This document shows positions 26,124 to 37,880 of a stretch of 64,000 bases of DNA, in pieces. Every line of letters starts with the position of its first letter. Within the stretch, counting starts at the first letter, position 1. This stretch comes from Triplophysa rosa (taxonomy: Eukaryota; Chordata; Actinopteri; Cypriniformes; Nemacheilidae), in NCBI RefSeq assembly GCF_024868665.1, contig NC_079912.1:17555673-17619672 (forward strand). Direction: 5' to 3'. The notes under the pieces were generated by a model. The model did not search any database and was not told where the DNA came from. It saw nothing but the letters and a program-made list of their open reading frames with translations. A program made the position numbers and the translations under genes.

Positions 26124-27584
26124 TTACGGAAGTAGCTCTCCCCCTGGAGAGGAGATGGTTTGTGGAGGATGAAGCGGACATGTCATTTAGAGCTTTGTTA
26201 TAGAGGTCTGTGCTCCCTGGCCTAGATTAATATGATTAAGATCCACCTAGCAGATGACTGTCCAATTGTCACCTTTAATACTGCAGCGGATCTGGAAGGG
26301 CACGTGTGTGTTGCTACAGAGTGGGTGATGGTTCATTGTAATTGGTTCCACCAGACAAACGCTTATTCAACGTTAAATAGATATTGTAGTCAATGTTTCA
26401 TTACCGAAAAAATAAATTCATGTTTTTTAGTCGACTCAAATTACTCAAAGTATAAGCCAGTGAATGTTCACCCATAATGCAATTCTGATTACAGTAAAAA
26501 GGTTGATTCACCACTGAGTATTAATAAAATATATAGAAAAAAATTATTGATACACTCCTGTACAAATGAGCCATTAAGCAAAAAAGCTTTTGCATAAACT
26601 CGAGTGCTGCATGCTTCACCGTGTCTCCTTATTTCTGTATTTTTTGTGAACACTACAGATTATTAAGCGAATGAGGTGAAGGCTTTGTGTGGTTTTGTGG
26701 TGGCGGCTGGTAGAGAAGTCAGATTTGATTACCAACTAAGTGCCGTGCTGCCAGACAGGGGTCTACATGCTGATATGCATTCTATCAGAATGATTCATGC
26801 AAATTATGCACATTATTCCTGCAGGAATCTCCACTGAACTGCCCGGAGAAATTGCCGGAAATTAGCCATAAAATTCACTGTGTCGGAAGTGCAAGGTGAA
26901 GGCCACCAGGAAGCCAAGGACACGGGGCTTGCGGTTACCGTCCGTGTGTATAGTGTAGATGTCGTGTGCGTGGTCACCTGGTGTTTCATATCTTTGTGGC
27001 GTTAGTCGATGCAAATATACACAGTAGTTGTCATTAAGGAACTCTCCTTTGCTAACACACTGATGAGATTTTTAGTCGCATGTTTCTTAATAAGGCAGTG
27101 GGATGAGAAAAAGCGTAATGTCCATGGGTGTTACTCTTAAACAACCCCAGCTGTTCATCAGCTACTGTAGCTCATTCATTTTGTCCTGCAACCCCCTCCC
27201 ACCTGCAGGTTCCCTGCCTGTTTGCCTCTGTTATTTATAGCATTCATTCAGTCATGTGTTACCCTACAGTACAATCAATGTTGTTTTTATTTGCAGAAAT
27301 TAGCTTTGGGTGTCAGAGTTGGAATGTATTTTATCCTGCATAAAAAATTGTGGTACTTTTGTTTGTGGTGTTAAAGATGCCAACTTTAAAAATTTAATTA
27401 AACACACAATAAGTTTTTTCTGATCATTTATTTGAATTATTTAGTTTATTTTAAAATGAGATTATTCACTTATTTATTGTTTAACACAAAACATGAGGTT
27501 TTTTGGGACTATAGACAGCTTTGCAAGATGTAAACACTGGTCCAGAAGCACTTGCGGTTCATTTTTACACAAACAATTCAATCT
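26124..27584. other. Intergenic; candidate conserved block at 26640-27060
   Basis: Includes a perfect POU octamer ATGCAAAT (26797-26804) overlapping ATTATGCA. There is no protein-like frame. The remainder is unremarkable. Confidence 0.3.
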
Positions 27585-27960
27585 TAAATATCGCTGCTGT
27601 CCTTCTGAAACCTTGTATCTCCAAATTTTGTGATTTTTTTTATAAATGTTTGTCACTAGGTTTTGCTAATATCTAACCAATAAAAAGTATTAAAAAATGC
27701 TTGTCACTTTTGACAACACAGTATTTAATCGTTTAAAAAGTACAGTGTTTTTTTCCATTTCCTAAACAACGGTGAATTTATACACACGAGGTTTCAGAGG
27801 GACAGTTACGATATATTCATTTAAGACTTTGATTTAGTTATAAATGTTGTGTTGGTTGTATTCTGTTTAAACGTTTGTGCAGTGTTAAACTAAAATGAGA
27901 AGTTCTGGACTAGCGTTGTTTTGTGTTTTCCGAAGTGGTCTATAAACATAAACAGCAAAG
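27585..27960 (+). repeat. Interspersed repeat, longest copy of a three-copy family
   Basis: Begins TAAATATCGCTGCTGTCC and ends GAAGTGGTCTATA. Its first part is repeated at 49106-49380 (shared ATCTAACCAATAAAAAGTAT and TTTGACAACACAG). Its last part is repeated at 46618-46803 (shared GTTGGTTGTAT and AAACGTTTGTG). Class unknown; no clear terminal repeats. Confidence 0.7.
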
Positions 27961-27970
27961 TCGATCTCTA

Positions 27971-28583
27971 AGGCCATGTTTACACAATGAAAAAAGGAAA
28001 AGTTTTTCCTTTGCGTTTTTGAAACGTTTCACGTAGGACTACACATGACAGCGTTATCAAAACGGTCTGTATTTACACGGATCAAGGAAAACGTATAAAA
28101 ACACTGTAGTATGCACGCAAGGCCAGTGGATGGCGATGTTGTTGTGTAAAGAAACAGGACGTGCCTTGGCACATACACACGCACAGTTATAAGCCAAAAG
28201 TGCTTTTTAATACCGTTGGTCGACGTATATGTGTGTTAATAGTGTGTCTCAGCTGATCTTATTGGTGCACTAAATCCACATTTTGCTGGGGAAACGTTAA
28301 TACATAGTCGAGCAGTGAGAGCTCACAGTACGGGAAGCCACCATATTGTTTTGGCTATAGTCGCGCGACTGAGCGCGTAATACGCATGTGCGTATTACGC
28401 ATGTGCGTGACGTCATCGTTTTCAGAAACTTCCGTCTTGCAGTTTACATGGAAACAAAAACGGCGGCGTTTTCAAAAAGTTTGCGTTTTCAGTCCCCTAA
28501 AACGCCGTTTCTGTGTAAACGGACAGCCCAAACGGCTACATTTTTTGCGTTTAATGTTGAAAACGGTCTCGTGTAAACAGCCT
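27971..28583. mobile_element. DNA transposon with AGGC-TGTTTACAC ends
   Basis: The left end AGGCCATGTTTACAC and right end GTGTAAACAGCCT are inverted relatives with a 2-nt indel. CTA flanks both sides (27968-27970 and 28584-28586), a possible 3-bp target duplication. The interior is rich in AAAACGGNGTTTTC-type short inverted blocks. It carries a perfect CRE (TGACGTCA, 28408-28415) and a tandem TACGCATGTGCGTAT repeat. Frames of up to 93 codons at 28386-28667 are chance frames through the repeat. Confidence 0.65.
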
Positions 28584-28586
28584 CTA

Positions 28587-31252
28587 ACCTGCTTTCATTC
28601 ATTTTCTGGATTTTCTTTGGTCAATAAATTCACAGACTCCAGTTTAAAACATCATAGTAGTGCATAATGACCAGGAAAAAAAAACGTTACTATAACTACT
28701 ATAAACTACATAACTCCAAACAGTCCTCTAATTTATCAGTCACAAATCCTTACGTAAATGTAGTAAACAATAAAGAACATTATTTTACATTAATCCTCTC
28801 ATTAAGCAACAATCAACGGGAGGTTTGCACTTTGTGTCTCATAGCTGATCCTGTACGTCTGACCCGTCTCATGGAGCGAGAGAAGAGCGCTGTAGATGTT
28901 TCATGCTCTGACTGACTCCCCCAGTAATGGTGTTGTCCTGCTGACACTTTAAACCTTCCACCACAGCCACAATGAATGAATATCAAAAGCTGGAAATAAA
29001 TTTCACCCTGGCTGTGTCGTAACGTAGCCTCTGAGGGTCAGTGACCGCAAACCGCAGCCCTCCGGTATGTCTAAAACAGGTGCTGCGCTCTTCTGCTCAC
29101 AAACACCTAAAAGTATTTTACCTGGCTTTACTGTATCAGTTTTGAATATGCACATTAATATTCATGTGCCATTTTACAGTGGTAAAAATGAATCATGAGT
29201 CATTTGGCATGGCACAAATCAGACTGTGATCACACTTTTTTATGAACAGAACACATATGGTGATTATGTGACAACAGTTTTGTTTAATGAAACTCATGCT
29301 GCAGTATTTGGACTTTTTTTACTTTTTCAGACACATGGTTACTTGCGCCTGCACTTGTATTAAGTCCGAATTACACATTTTCTGTGTCATAACCCTCAAA
29401 TTGGCTTTAATTGGGCTGAACCATACACTCCAGATATTCTATCAATTGAAACGTTTCCCTCAAATACACAAAATGCTGCTTTCTTGATTTGTGGAGAATA
29501 ATGCATTTTTGCAGGTGTTCTGTCACTTTTGACCTCCTGTGCAATAGTAATTTTTCACCAGCAGCGTTGTGCAATTATAACGTGTAATCCAAGAAAATTC
29601 TTAAATACATCAGATTGTTAAAGAAAAAGCCAGTGTGGGAAAGGGATTAAGAGGCCTTTTAGCCTCATATATCCAGATTATAAAAATGCTTAAAAAATGT
29701 AAGAAATACTGAATATAAAGAATCGATCATAATCAGCAATGACAGAACTAGAGCAACACTCTTAAAAGATTTCCTGCATTTTTATTGCTGTAAATCTGGT
29801 ATAATTAGATGTCAATCAAACCAAATCAACCTGAATAACATTAAACCCCAATTATCCAGAATTTAAATAATTTGTAATCAATTATTTATTCTAAGAGTGT
29901 GGATCAAAATTGATAGACAGTAACATTTCTGTAACATTATTTCCCACACTTCAAAAATTTTGCCAAAGTTGCCAAAAGTCTGTGTAACCGTTTGGTGAGT
30001 AAGTGTCGTCTGAGTCTTCATCATTCAATCTGTTTACACTTTTCAACTCAGAATTTATGCCAGTGCATCTAAACATTGACAAAACCATTTCCATCAATAC
30101 TTAAAACTTAACACTGGTCATTTTATTCTCTATTCCCTGAGCTTTTATGCACAGCGTGCAAGGCCAAGTGTGAATTACAGTGCATGCCACTGGGGTAGCG
30201 TCGCCTGTACATGTACAGCATATTTCTTCTTTTTGTATAAGAACGGAGAAGCAGGATGATTCAATTCCTGAGCTTTGAGTCTGCTGCTGATATGAATAGG
30301 TTACTATAATGTATACTTTGAATATCCATGTTTATCACGCCCTGCATTCATCACATCTATATTACAAATAGATGCCCTGGTGGCTCTTGATATGGTAAAT
30401 TGGATATTTTATGGTTTATGAAAAGGCGCCTTTTTATCTTTCACTTTTCCCATCTGCATTGTAGCTTCAGAGGTCGTGAATAAAAGACAGGTTAAGCTTT
30501 ATTAGGTTTATGAACACTGCTGTTGATTTTGGGTCACTGTTAGGATGGTTATCTGTGAGTTTTCCCGTTGGTTTGCGTGTGTTTGATTTTGGGGGGTTAA
30601 ACGCATGGTGAGTCGTTTTAAAATATAAATGAATGAAACTGATTCAGATATAACCTGACATGATTAAAATCAAAGATCTGTTTGATAGCACTGCTTTCAC
30701 ATCTAGTTCATATTGCTCTTAAAGACTCTCGGTAGAATTAAGCCATTTGTCATGAGCTAATCGCTGTGTTTAATAATGTATCCTTGCACGATCTAATTAG
30801 TGCATTGCATTGACTTGTTATTGTCTCACACCGATTCTGTCTGTGAAGGCATGTGGAAGGCAGTACTGTCTGGTGAATAAAAGTTGCAATGGGAAATTGA
30901 ACACAGAATGATGGAAATCATGTAAATAGGGTCCTGAAAGTTGACTCCATACAGTAATTACTAACAGTATTTATCCAGGCAAGCTTTTGTGATGGCTGAT
31001 TACTGCTGCCCCTGATTAATGCCTCCTGCATGTGTCTCCACATCTGTGCTATGCTTAGAATTAGAGAGGACAGAGCCATGCCAGAATACGAATGTTTTGA
31101 AAATGACTTGAAATATTGAAAAGAGTGAAGTTGTTTCAATATCCCTTCCTGTCATGTGATGGTGTTGTGATGAATAGTTATATCAGTTCTACATTATTTA
31201 TTTTATTCACCAGCTTCGCGTTGCTTATATTAGTGTTCTTAACCTTAAACAT
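28587..31252. other. Intergenic; candidate conserved blocks near 30180-30900
   Basis: No gene. 30340-30560 and 30640-30880 have enhancer-like texture, with GATCTAATTAGTGCATTGCATTG and MEF2/CDX-like TTTTTATC and TTTATG cores. 28600-30150 is AT-rich with no feature. Confidence 0.3.
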
Positions 31253-31255
31253 TAA

Positions 31256-31495
31256 GGGGCAGTTTCCCGGACAGGGATTCATTTAAACCAGGACTAGGCC
31301 TTAGTTAAATCAGGATATTTAAGTAATTTTTAAAAACATAATTTACAAAAAAACATGAATGGTGTACGTCTTGAGACAAAACAATCACACTTATATATTT
31401 TAAAATATGTCATTGCAAGTTGTTTTCGATCAAGAAACTTCTAACATTTAAGTAAGTCTGGGACTAAGCTTAAACCCTGTCCGGGAAACCGCCCC
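31256..31495. mobile_element. MITE with 21-bp inverted ends and TAA duplication (PIF/Harbinger-like)
   Basis: Left end GGGGCAGTTTCCCGGACAGG and right end its inverse, with one mismatch (A/G at the sixth base). TAA flanks both sides (31253-31255 and 31496-31498), the TWA-type duplication known for PIF/Harbinger. The 240-bp interior is non-coding. A diverged relative lies at 38134. Confidence 0.8.
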
Positions 31496-31910
31496 TAAAA
31501 ACACCCATGCCATGCAGTTTGCTCATGTGTCTAACAATATACTGTTATAGACACACCAGCTGGGCTCATTGACAATAAAGGTATAATTTTTCGATGTTTT
31601 GTGATGCACTATTTTTTTTATTTGTAGAAAGAATTTGATTATTGTAATTGGTTAATGTGTAAAATTAGAAGGGTTCTGGCTTTTTTAATTATGTATGATT
31701 TTGTCTTTTTAAACGGTGGTTGAGGGGGGTTGTCAAGTCGTCCATAAAAAAACTGAAAGAATATCTGGTTAAAAACCCGAATGTGCCCCTGGCAAACCAC
31801 TCGTATTCGACTACAGTTTAAGATCTCATTTTTCATTGCACTAAAAAGGTATTTCCGGTGACGTAGTTTTACTAGAAAAGATTGCGATGACATGCTGTAA
31901 CTGAGAGGTT
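31496..31910. other. Intergenic, no gene
   Basis: Ordinary sequence. A 117-codon minus frame (31639-31992) has no domain. Confidence 0.35.
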
Positions 31911-31931
31911 GGTGCTGTCCATGGTGCTGAA
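31911..31931 (-). promoter_or_regulatory. Candidate RE1/NRSE (REST-binding) site, canonical spacing
   Basis: Read on the minus strand the two halves are TTCAGCACC and GGACAGCACC separated by AT, exactly the canonical 2-nt spacing. I count 19 of 21 positions matching the textbook RE1, with differences at one central base and one base of the right half. REST silences neuronal genes in non-neuronal cells. The site lies 2.1 kb 3' of bhlhe22 and 8 kb from mir-124. Binding is inferred from sequence only. Confidence 0.75.
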
Positions 31932-33030
31932 CATGGAGCGCGTGAAAACGTTCTGTAATTGTTTTAAATGTTCGGTAGACACATTTCTGCACGTGGTATT
32001 GCCAACAGATCTGACTTGTAAAAGATTATATTATTGTTACTGATTGGAAATTGAAATTTGCTGGTAGGTTTTGTACAGATTATCGCTTTGTTGAAAGTAA
32101 CATTTATCTACTGTACTCACAATTAAGATCGATTTGTTTTTATGACCTGCGTTGCTTGTTAAAGCAAATTGTTCTATTCTAAAGTTAATTCCATTCCTGT
32201 TTAAATTTTTATTATTACTATTAGCCTGTCATTACTATTATTGACTCGTAACATTTATTATGTATTTGTTTTGTTTAACTTTAAATAATTGTATGGATAG
32301 CTAATGTTTTTTAGGGGAAAAAATGTATTTAATGCATAACTTTTTTCGGATATTTGGTCTAATAATTTATCTTCGAGTGACGAAAAAAGAAATGACACTA
32401 AAACATGTTGCCTTCGAAAGTGAAGTTTTTAAGTCGAATTTAAACACAGTTGATATTGCACTTCCCCATCGTGTGAGAGGGCATCTTCCTGTCCATATCT
32501 AATTCGTTGTCATTGTGATCGGCATCCGAGCTAGAACAATGCAAACTAATGACACTGATGTTGATGACTGTTTCCTGTGATTAAAGACACCCAATTACTG
32601 CAGTGAACAGTGTCGTAATTATGTTCCTTAATCACTTCCAGTAGCTTTAATTGCCTTAACGATGTGTTTAATTATAAGGAATATAGGTATTACAGTCGAC
32701 AGTTTTGATACACTGTTGTTTTCAAATTAACATTATTAGACACCGTTACGGATTTTTTAAATTATCATGATGAGACTAATCGGAGCTTTCTTCTTTGATA
32801 CTAAGAGACGTTCACTTTTGCCTGCGCCTGGCCTTTTTTCCCAGAACTATTCCATGTAAACGAACGTAAAATTAAAAACGTTACTTTTACACAATCATTT
32901 GCTAATTTAAAGAGAGCATTGTGAAATGTTTTGCTTCTCGTTCGTTCCCAAACATAATAAAAATGATTGTTGCATGATGCCAAATTTGACAAATTGTCTT
33001 TTCGTCATCTACAAAATATATTTTTTGCGA
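31932..33030. other. Intergenic downstream of bhlhe22; candidate enhancer at 32450-32680
   Basis: 32450-32680 is non-repetitive and packed with homeodomain-like cores (TCTAATTCG, AAACTAATGAC, CCAATTACTGC, GTAATTATG, TTTAATTGCC, TTTAATTATAAGG) and SOX-like ACAATG. This is the texture of a deeply conserved neural enhancer. Conservation not tested. Confidence 0.35.
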
Positions 33031-33036
33031 TTTATT
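33031..33036 (-). terminator. Candidate bhlhe22 poly(A) signal (AATAAA)
   Basis: AATAAA on the minus strand, 970 bp past the stop codon. An ATTAAA variant lies nearer, at 33129-33134. Either would give a 3' UTR of about 0.9-1.0 kb. Assigned by position only. Confidence 0.3.
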
Positions 33037-34004
33037 AATCTTACATGATCTCTATCGAACTAGCAAGAATCAGTACGACTAGAGGCTTAACAACATACAA
33101 CCAGGCGACAATACGTTGGATCAAAATATTTTAATAAAGCTCTCCAATACATTAACACATACAAATGGCCCTCTCCGGTCACAAGTGAAATTAACATATC
33201 TACAATGCTTCTATAGCTTTGACCTGACAACAAGCTGAAACCGTCACGTCCCTAGCCAAACTGTTTGCGTGTTTGTAAAATAAAATAATAATAATAATAG
33301 TAGTAATAAACCAAAATCTGCGAGATTTACAACAAAGATGTCAATGCATAACCAGACCAAGCATGCAGACCCACTTGATATTATCTATTTAGAGAAATTA
33401 AAAACCTAAACAACTTTTATCGTTCCACCAAACTAACAATATATTATATTACAGTTTTAAATAATAACAATCTCAACCAAGATTTCGTAATATCATGTAT
33501 GCTCCTTTCCAATAAAGTCTCTGTGTTAAGTCCAATATTCTTCTCCTCACAACAGGATGCGGCTTTTAAAACACAAACATGTACATATACATAAAATTAA
33601 TTCAAAGCAGCAAGAATACGAATAGCAGATTCGAGTAAAACCTTACATATTTTGGCGTCATAAACAAGGTAAAACATGGTTGCATGTTGTCAGGTCAGTA
33701 GTACACGTCATTCTGAGGGGTCCACATTAATGCTGATAATGAAACTGTTCGTTCTGCCCGCTGCACCTATGACATAGACTTTGTTTGGTTTATCGTAAAG
33801 TATAGGCTATACCGTTTATACACAATCAGTTTTGAACAAATGTGTTTCTTTGAATGAAATTGTTTGCAAGTGTAAGAAAAGTTTTTAGCATTCTTTTTAT
33901 ATTGAGCTCATTTCAAAACAGTCAGTCTCTCCTCAACAGTCAACGGTTTCGTTGAATTAAGTCAAAAAGTTTCGCATGTGCTTCTACGAAAGTCGCTGCA
34001 GAGT

Positions 34005-34796
34005 TTAAGGCTTGTCAGTGCATTGCTTACAGAGGCTGGAGGTGACATTGTTGAAAAGGGCACATTTGTCTGGACAGGAGGATGCTGCAACTCCTGGGGG
34101 GAACGGGTAACCAGCCGGCTGTTCGTATGCGCTTAAACCCGGTGTGAGAGCTGTGGTCGCGGGCAACGAGGCAGCAGAGATTGCCTGGCCTTGGTTTAGA
34201 TACGCAACCAGCCTCCTCATCTCTTCCAGCGCCTGTGCCTGCATGAGGATGTAATTTTTGGCTAACAGCAAGGTGGCAATTTTGGAGAGTTTCCGTACCG
34301 AAGGGCTGTGCGCGTAAGGTATGACCCCCCGCAGTTCATCAAGCGCATCGTTCAGATCGTGCATTCTCCTCCTCTCCCGGGCGTTGATGTTTAGTCTCAG
34401 AGTTTTCTGCTCTTTGTTTTTCTTACCTCCCTCGGACTTTGCCTCGGACATCGACATTCTCCCGTCCGTCATTAGCATCATGTCGCACCGGTCGTCACTG
34501 TCATCGTCCGGGCTCTGTTCTCCTCCGCTACTCTCCGCAGCCGAAGTCCTGTTTGCGCTCTCACCGTATTTCACACACAAAGATCCGGTCGGCAGACCCA
34601 GCGTCCCCGCTCTCCCTCCCGTCAGTCCTCCGGGTTGAACCAGGTCTGGCTGTTCAAAACAGCTGACTGGCGACTGGCTGTCCCTGGAACCAAGATCAAT
34701 ACCCGGCGTCGGCCGAAATGAGTCCATCTTTGTGCTAGAGACTGCGCTAAGAGTTTTGTGAAAAATGTCTCCACCCAAGTTCATTCTCCTGTCCAT
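34005..34796 (-). CDS. bhlhe22: Class E basic helix-loop-helix protein 22 (Bhlhb5), Olig-family transcriptional repressor
   Basis: A nuclear bHLH repressor of the Olig family. In mouse it binds E-boxes, partners PRDM8, and specifies retinal, cortical and dorsal spinal neurons. The frame encodes 263 residues in one exon, as in mammals. Residues 1-12 ([12 protein letters not shown]) match the family N-terminus, so I start at the ATG at 34796 (A at -3, G at +4). An in-frame TTG three codons upstream is not a credible start. A conserved acidic stretch, [14 protein letters not shown], lies at about 88-101. The basic region [12 protein letters not shown] (138-149) has the E-box-contacting Glu141 and arginines. 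Helix 1, the PYAHSPSV loop and helix 2 run to about 190, followed by [13 protein letters not shown] and a Cys-rich end ([10 protein letters not shown]). The linker is shorter than in human because it lacks the glycine/serine runs. LRLNINARE and the tail distinguish it from bhlhe23. mir-124 lies upstream on the same strand. Confidence 0.97.
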   Translation of the reverse strand: MDRRMNLGGDIFHKTLSAVSSTKMDSFRPTPGIDLGSRDSQSPVSCFEQPDLVQPGGLTGGRAGTLGLPTGSLCVKYGESANRTSAAESSGGEQSPDDDSDDRCDMMLMTDGRMSMSEAKSEGGKKNKEQKTLRLNINARERRRMHDLNDALDELRGVIPYAHSPSVRKLSKIATLLLAKNYILMQAQALEEMRRLVAYLNQGQAISAASLPATTALTPGLSAYEQPAGYPFPPGVAASSCPDKCALFNNVTSSLCKQCTDKP

Positions 34797-34900
34797 AGTC
34801 TCCAAAAAGTCAGATTTGATGAGACTTTACTTGGCCACTCTCCTCGGCTGCGGTGTTGAGTTTCTACTCTATGAATTGGAGTTGATGTTGATGACTGCTC

Positions 34901-34913
34901 CACTTGTCAAGTG
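34901..34913. promoter_or_regulatory. Paired E-boxes in the bhlhe22 5' leader
   Basis: CACTTG-T-CAAGTG is a perfect 13-bp palindrome made of two E-boxes, 105 bp upstream of the bhlhe22 start codon. bHLH factors bind CANNTG, so cross- or autoregulation is possible. Inference from motif and position only. Confidence 0.4.
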
Positions 34914-35176
34914 AGGTGTAGAGACAGTAGCTCCTCCTAAAGTGCTCTACACTGCGTTTATCGTGTTGAGACACACTTTGTAGATCTCGGCGGCGATCAG
35001 CATCAGCAACAGAAGGGGGAGTCTTTTACATCATTATCTCAAGTCGGGCTATTAATATGAAGAAGAGTCGCCTATCGGGACTGCGCGCTCGCTACCCAAT
35101 CAGGATAACGTTTTAATTAATGGGATTAAAACGGTAACAAACAATCCCGCCTGTAAACACTCCACTCAGATCAGGC

Positions 35177-35182
35177 TTTATA
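35177..35182 (-). promoter_or_regulatory. Possible TATA box of bhlhe22
   Basis: TATAAA on the minus strand (context CTATAAAGCC), about 380 bp upstream of the start codon. It would place the transcription start near 35150. The DNA between it and the ATG has no in-frame extension of the protein. No transcript evidence. Confidence 0.35.
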
Positions 35183-35189
35183 GAAGGAT

Positions 35190-35785
35190 ACCGGCTCTTT
35201 TTTATTTCTCTCTCCATCTGTGAACGCGATTTAAAGATACTGTCTTCTTGTTCCAAATGGACATCTGTACTCAACAACGTGTGTCATAGATTTAGACCGC
35301 ATATAACAGACAACTTTTGAATTGAATTTTGTGCGCTCTTTCTTCGTTTTATTTTTAGATACAAGTTTTCATGTTGCACTAATTTATAGTATGCCATGCA
35401 GTACTGTTCAGTAGACTATCCACGAATGCGAGTTAAAATAACTTATTCACCAGGAGGGAGGTCTAACATTTTGTTTACCTGCTTTGCTCACACATGTGCG
35501 TGAACGTCGTGCATGTGTGTGTTTAGTTTATCTACAGTATTTATGTTGCCTCAGAGGCCGACAATGAACGGTGTAGTCAAAAACAAAAATAGTTTTTATG
35601 AGCTCGTGTCGCCGCCACGTGGACATAATGGCACTAGACAAGATGTATTTGTTTGAAACGATGACGATGTATAGTCCTATCTTTTGTTGCTGTATTTGTA
35701 TGCATTTAGAAAGCATCTAAAGTCTTAACTTATTTTTTATATCTTAGCAATGAACCCTAGATTTGTGTTTTGGGATAAAAAAATG
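35190..35785. other. Region upstream of bhlhe22, no gene
   Basis: Ordinary sequence. It probably includes distal promoter, but no further motif is strong enough to call. Confidence 0.3.
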
Positions 35786-35904
35786 CAACGTTCACCCAAA
35801 AAGAAAAATAAATTCATCATTTGCTCGCTCTCATGTCATTCCAAACCTGTATGCTTTTCTTTCTTCTAACACAAAAGATGATATTTTGAAAAATGCTCCA
35901 CAAA
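35786..35904. mobile_element. Palindromic MITE, copy 10 (left half only)
   Basis: ACGTTCACCCAAAAAG through TCCAAACCTGTATGC to AAAAGATGATATTTTGAA, where the similarity stops before the centre. The only copy of this family between 25 and 63 kb. Confidence 0.75.
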
Positions 35905-36114
35905 ACCAAAAGTCATATCTATTCATATTTTAATAATTGTGTTATGGAAAACATGATTTTATCCATTTTCTATTTGTTAAAATTTAATTAATGTAATTCT
36001 TCAGAGCTATGAGACAAACCAAACAGAACAGAGAACCTGAGGTATGCTCTTTATTATTGCCAACAGGAAAGAACACCTTCATGGCCAATCAAACCAAGCT
36101 AATGAGACAAGATG

Positions 36115-36117
<3 letters not shown>

Positions 36118-36152
<35 letters not shown>
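36118..36152. repeat. (CT)n microsatellite
   Basis: About 17 CT units. Confidence 0.95.
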
Positions 36153-36153
<1 letters not shown>

Positions 36154-36804
36154 AAGTCAAAAGACCGAAGCCTTAAAAAACGAAGCCATATTTAGCATTT
36201 TAAGATAATTTATGCAATAATCATTACCCATTTTTACGCACATAAAACAATAAACAATTTGTAGTGGCATGTGTAATGGAGTAACCACCAGGTTCCAGTA
36301 TAGACCTCTATAGTGTAGTTTGTGAATTCCCTAGTTGTTTAGATATGATTTAGGATTTGTGGATTTGAATGTACATTTAGACAATCTAAAAGATGATTTT
36401 TTTAACGATTTGAGATATTTTTGGTTTGATAAGTACCAAGTTTGCATTATGATTACAGTCAAACATTCAAATTTTGTTATAAAGGGAACACATGGAAAGC
36501 CTTTTTGTTACGTAGTATTTTATATTTAAGATAATAAAATAAGGAATGGATAGTGATAAATCAACCACTTTATACAAACATTTTGCAATTAATTGTTATT
36601 TCATTCAGTTTACTGGGCCTCTTCATTTAGGGGTCACGCTTGGCTCCTTCGGGGTCACGCTCCTGTAACTTCTGTAAGTAGTGCATTATTTCAGGTTAAA
36701 ACAGATACCAGGCTGTTAAAATCCAATCTTTGAAAAGCAGATTAGCCATCTGGTTGTAAAAAAGTAAAAATATGTGTAATGGCATAGTGTAACTTCTAGG
36801 TTCC
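36153..36804. other. Intergenic, no gene
   Basis: AT-rich. Nothing recognised. Confidence 0.4.
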
Positions 36805-36877
36805 TGTGTGCGTGTGTGCGCGCGCGTGCGTGTGTGTGCGTGCGTGTGTGCGCGTGTATGTGTGCGTGCATGTGTGT

Positions 36878-36913
<36 letters not shown>
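36805..36913. repeat. Compound (GT/GC)n-(AG)n microsatellite
   Basis: An alternating GT/GC tract to 36879, which can adopt Z-DNA in principle, joined directly to 17 AG units to 36913. The overlapping Arg/Cys/Val-rich and Arg/Glu-rich frames here are products of the repeat. Confidence 0.95.
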
Positions 36914-36915
<2 letters not shown>

Positions 36916-37880
36916 CTTTTGAATTTTTGTTTCATTCATTTCATTCAATTAGCCACTCGTATTATGATGATTCCACTGCGGCTTTCTCAGCCTCTTAACT
37001 GTTCAAATCCCAGATCTTGTTTTCGTTTCGTTTTGTTTTTTTGCTCTAGTTTTAGGCTGATTTGTTATTTGTACCACCAAAAGATTGTCTGAGTTTTCAT
37101 ATTTTTTCATATTTCCCATTCATTTACTATGTAGGTAGTTTTTTGACCGCGAAGGAGCCAAGTGTGACTATTTTTTTGTGACCCTTTAACATATACGAAT
37201 CATGTCCATATTTTTTTGTGTGTGTGTTCACATGCAGAGCTAATATGACAAGTATTTAATTCCGATGAAGATACGATTTTTAACATTTAAAAATGTAAAC
37301 TTTTTCGGTCAAAAAGGACCTAAGAGTCCCAGAGGGTTAAACACCAAATTTGCAATGGTACACAACGTAAATGTTTTGCAATGGCCGTTTTGTCCACATG
37401 GTGTCAGACTGCACATGTGTTTTTAATAACGTACGGAGAAGACGTGGCAAAGATGTTATGCCTGTGATGCTCAACTGAATGTCAATAAATGTCAGAATGT
37501 TTGCGTCAGAACAGTTTTTGGATTAGTTAATATATTTTGGGAGGATTTTGAATAATCCTGTATGAGGATAACTAAATGAACACTGTTTGGTGAACATACA
37601 TTATCAGCCTAATATACAGACACTTAGTTATCCGTTTGCCGATCAGAATACTAGACTGACACTTTTAAAGGTTGTGAATGGAGAAAGTTGGTTTTTGCAG
37701 GCAGAATGCAGGGGCTAACTTGACCAGGATAACCCTTTGTTTGGAACCAGTCCCCTGTGAGTTCATAGCAGGCTGCAGGACGTGACACCACCTAGTCTGT
37801 TTGATGAAACTAGTGGCGCTACAATTTCACCCTTTATTTCTAATTTTTGCGTTTTTGCTCCCCTTATGAAAATTAAAATA
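36914..37880. other. Intergenic, no gene; probable worn repeat at 37130-37340
   Basis: 37130-37340 (TTTTTTGACCGCGAAGGAGCC to GGTCAAAAAGGACC and CCCAGAGGGTTAA) resembles a dispersed fish repeat, but I could not define its ends. Confidence 0.3.

Noticed and set aside
28386..28667. 93- and 62-codon plus-strand frames
   Set aside because: They lie largely inside the DNA transposon at 27971-28583.
34797..34805. Three-codon upstream extension of bhlhe22 beginning at TTG
   Set aside because: TTG is not a normal vertebrate start. The ATG at 34796 has a good context and begins the family-typical MDRRMNLG sequence.
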